Positions 62,462 through 64,000 of a DNA stretch of 64,000 nucleotides are shown here, piece by piece; position 1 is the first letter of the stretch, and each line of letters begins with the position of its first letter. The notes below the pieces were generated by a model. The model was given only the letters and a program-made list of their open reading frames with translations. It was not told the origin of the DNA and did no database searches. The stretch comes from Paucisalibacillus globulus DSM 18846 (lineage in GTDB: Bacteria; Bacillota; Bacilli; Bacillales; Amphibacillaceae): positions 558,001-622,000 of the forward strand of contig NZ_AXVK01000001.1 in NCBI RefSeq assembly GCF_000482485.1, read 5' to 3'. Position numbers and translations under genes: made by a program.

Positions 62462-63019
62462 ATGACTGATCAAATTATGAATGAATGTAAAGATAAAATG
62501 AAGCAGACTGTTCAAGCTTTTTCTAGAAATTTGGCGACAGTTCGAGCTGGTAGAGCTAATCCAAGCCTTTTAGACAATGTATTTGTTGAATACTATGGTG
62601 CTAATACACCATTAAATCAATTAGCAACTATAGGTGCACCGGAAGCCCGTCTACTAGTGATTACTCCTTATGATAAAACTGCAATGGGAGATATTGAAAA
62701 GGCGATTCAAAAAGCTGATTTAGGGTTATCTCCTTCAAATGATGGAAATGTAATTCGCATTAATATTCCCGCATTAACAGAAGAACGTAGAAAAGACCTT
62801 GTTAAGGTTGTAGGTAAATATGCTGAAGAATATCGAGTTCAGGTTAGAAATGTTCGCCGTGATATGAATGACGCTCTTAAAAAAGCAGAAAAAAGCGGAG
62901 ATTTAACTGAAGACGAATTAAGATTATCTCAGGACAATGTCCAAAAAGAAACAGATAAGTATATTGCTGAGATTGGTCAACTTGCGAAAAATAAAGAAAA
63001 AGAAATCATGGAAGTATAA
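62462..63019 (+). CDS. frr: Ribosome recycling factor
   Basis: With EF-G splits terminated ribosomes. The 185-residue protein has the tRNA-like two-domain layout: long three-helix bundle ([20 protein letters not shown], then C-terminal [20 protein letters not shown]) and the small beta domain between ([20 protein letters not shown]). It is 2 bp after pyrH, with AAGGGGGAAA as ribosome site. A terminator follows 40 bp on. Confidence 0.98.
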   Translation: MTDQIMNECKDKMKQTVQAFSRNLATVRAGRANPSLLDNVFVEYYGANTPLNQLATIGAPEARLLVITPYDKTAMGDIEKAIQKADLGLSPSNDGNVIRINIPALTEERRKDLVKVVGKYAEEYRVQVRNVRRDMNDALKKAEKSGDLTEDELRLSQDNVQKETDKYIAEIGQLAKNKEKEIMEV

Positions 63020-63062
63020 TAAATTACACCTTTTACATTATACTATATCTTGAAACATGTTT

Positions 63063-63088
63063 AAGCCCTCTTGTTTAAGGGGGCTTTT
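63063..63088 (+). terminator. Terminator after frr
   Basis: AAGCCCTC pairs with GGGGGCTT (one G-T pair), with a TTTT tail. It ends the tsf-pyrH-frr transcript. Confidence 0.7.
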
Positions 63089-63442
63089 GTATTCTAAATG
63101 GAAAACCGGTATAATAAAAATAAATTTTATTGTATTTTTGTAGTTAGGAAAGAATGAACTTTTCGTGAGTATTGAAAAAACATATAAATTGTTCATCGTA
63201 CTAGCGCTTATATAAGAGATTTTTCTACCTGTATCTGCTACATGATGTCCAAGTCAATATCGCTAATAAAGTGACACATTTAGTTACTTCGGTTAGAACA
63301 AGTGAGTTTGGTTTTCCTAAAAACAATAATTAGACAAGTTATGGTAAAATATAGGGATAGTATGTTTGTCATATAACTACTTTTTTTAGCATAATTATTA
63401 TAGTATTTTTAAATGGTTAAACACCAGTGTTCGGAGGAAATT
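63089..63442 (+). promoter_or_regulatory. frr-uppS gap with possible uppS promoter
   Basis: No gene or repeat is seen in these 354 bp. An extended -10 TGGTAAAAT at 63342-63350 is the best promoter candidate, without a good -35. I found no envelope-stress (sigma-M/W type) box. The ribosome site before uppS is CGGAGGAAA. Confidence 0.35.
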
Positions 63443-64000
63443 ATGCCAATGAAACTTCCATTTTTTAAACCTAAAAATGAAATACCCCTACAAGAAGAAT
63501 TAACGAGTGTACCAGATCATGTTGCAATTATTATGGATGGAAACGGGCGCTGGGCAAAGAAACGGGGGTTGCCACGAATTGCTGGACATAAGGAAGGCAT
63601 GGATGTGGTAAAAAAGACAGTGGAAACTGCTGTTAAATATAATATTAAGACTCTTACCCTATTTGCATTTTCAACCGAAAATTGGAAAAGGCCAAAGTCA
63701 GAAGTTGAGTATTTACTTAAATTACCAAAGGAATTCTTACATATTTATTTGCCTGATTTAATGAAAAATAATGTCCGTATTGAAACAATTGGAGATTTAG
63801 ACTCGATACCAGGATTTACAAAAGAAGCCGTTCAATACGCAAAGGAAAAAACGAAGAATAATGATGGCTTATTATTAAACTTTGCATTAAACTATGGTGG
63901 TAGAAGTGAAATCTTAAGTGCAATTAAAATGATGATGAAAGATATAGAAAACGATAAATTCTCATTAGAGCAATTAGACGAAAATCTGCTAGCGGAATAT
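63443..64000 (+). CDS. uppS: Undecaprenyl diphosphate synthase UppS, N-terminal part
   Basis: Makes the C55 lipid carrier of peptidoglycan and teichoic-acid synthesis by cis-prenyl transfer. The gene runs off the right edge after 186 codons (family ~255). From ATG 63443 the product reads MPMKLPFFKPKNE, then the signature DHVAIIMDGNGRWAKKRGLP with catalytic Asp, RIAGHKEGM, FAFSTENWKRP and FALNYGGRSEI. The N-terminus is shorter than in B. subtilis. Position after frr is conserved. Confidence 0.97.
   Translation, partial: MPMKLPFFKPKNEIPLQEELTSVPDHVAIIMDGNGRWAKKRGLPRIAGHKEGMDVVKKTVETAVKYNIKTLTLFAFSTENWKRPKSEVEYLLKLPKEFLHIYLPDLMKNNVRIETIGDLDSIPGFTKEAVQYAKEKTKNNDGLLLNFALNYGGRSEILSAIKMMMKDIENDKFSLEQLDENLLAEY

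Noticed and set aside
63166-63216. 16-codon GTG-started frame in the frr-uppS gap
   Set aside because: No ribosome site at workable distance and no recognisable peptide.
1-64000. CRISPR arrays, prophage, toxin-antitoxin, restriction or secondary-metabolite systems
   Set aside because: I looked for spaced direct repeats, integrases other than XerC, and foreign gene clusters on both strands and saw none; the window is core genome.

Overview
The window is one continuous stretch of chromosome from a low-GC, Gram-positive, motile endospore-former-type bacterium of the family Bacillaceae. Nearly every gene is on the + strand and the order matches the Bacillus subtilis recG-to-uppS region almost gene for gene. 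The AT-rich codons, the dispersed repeats and the protein sequences suggest the Oceanobacillus/Virgibacillus/Ornithinibacillus side of the family rather than B. subtilis itself; that placement is inference.

Layout: (1) 0-5 kb, the end of recG, then the fatty-acid/phospholipid operon fapR-plsX-fabD-fabG-acpP under a FapR-operator promoter, then rnc. (2) 5-16.6 kb, a small convergent yfkK-type gene, then smc-ftsY-ylxM-ffh (chromosome organisation and SRP targeting), rpsP-khpA-ylqD-rimM-trmD-rplS (ribosome and tRNA maturation), a signal peptidase I and rbgA. (3) 16.6-30.3 kb, rnhB-ylqG-ylqH, sucCD, dprA, topA, xerC-hslV-hslU-codY. (4) 30.8-59.7 kb, the complete fla/che operon from flgB to sigD and swrB: basal body, export apparatus, hook, switch, chemotaxis and number/placement GTPases, with three insertions relative to B. 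subtilis (a TIGR02530-type gene after flgD, and a FapA/DUF342 gene plus a 99-residue gene after sigD). (5) 59.7-64 kb, rpsB, tsf, pyrH, frr and the start of uppS.

Departures from the expected layout are the interesting part. Two ~490-bp palindromic, MITE-like repeat elements with matching ends lie between rbgA and rnhB and between topA and xerC, and a solo arm lies after ffh. The topA-xerC element sits exactly where trmFO is expected, and trmFO is absent there. RbgA carries Met in place of the guanine-specificity Asn of its NKxD motif. HslV lacks the N-terminal Ser of the B. subtilis type. swrD has no ribosome-binding site but follows a 9-codon micro-ORF with a perfect one, built into a hairpin. 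I found no CRISPR array, prophage, tRNA or rRNA gene, and no clearly new multi-gene system; the novelty is in these local features.
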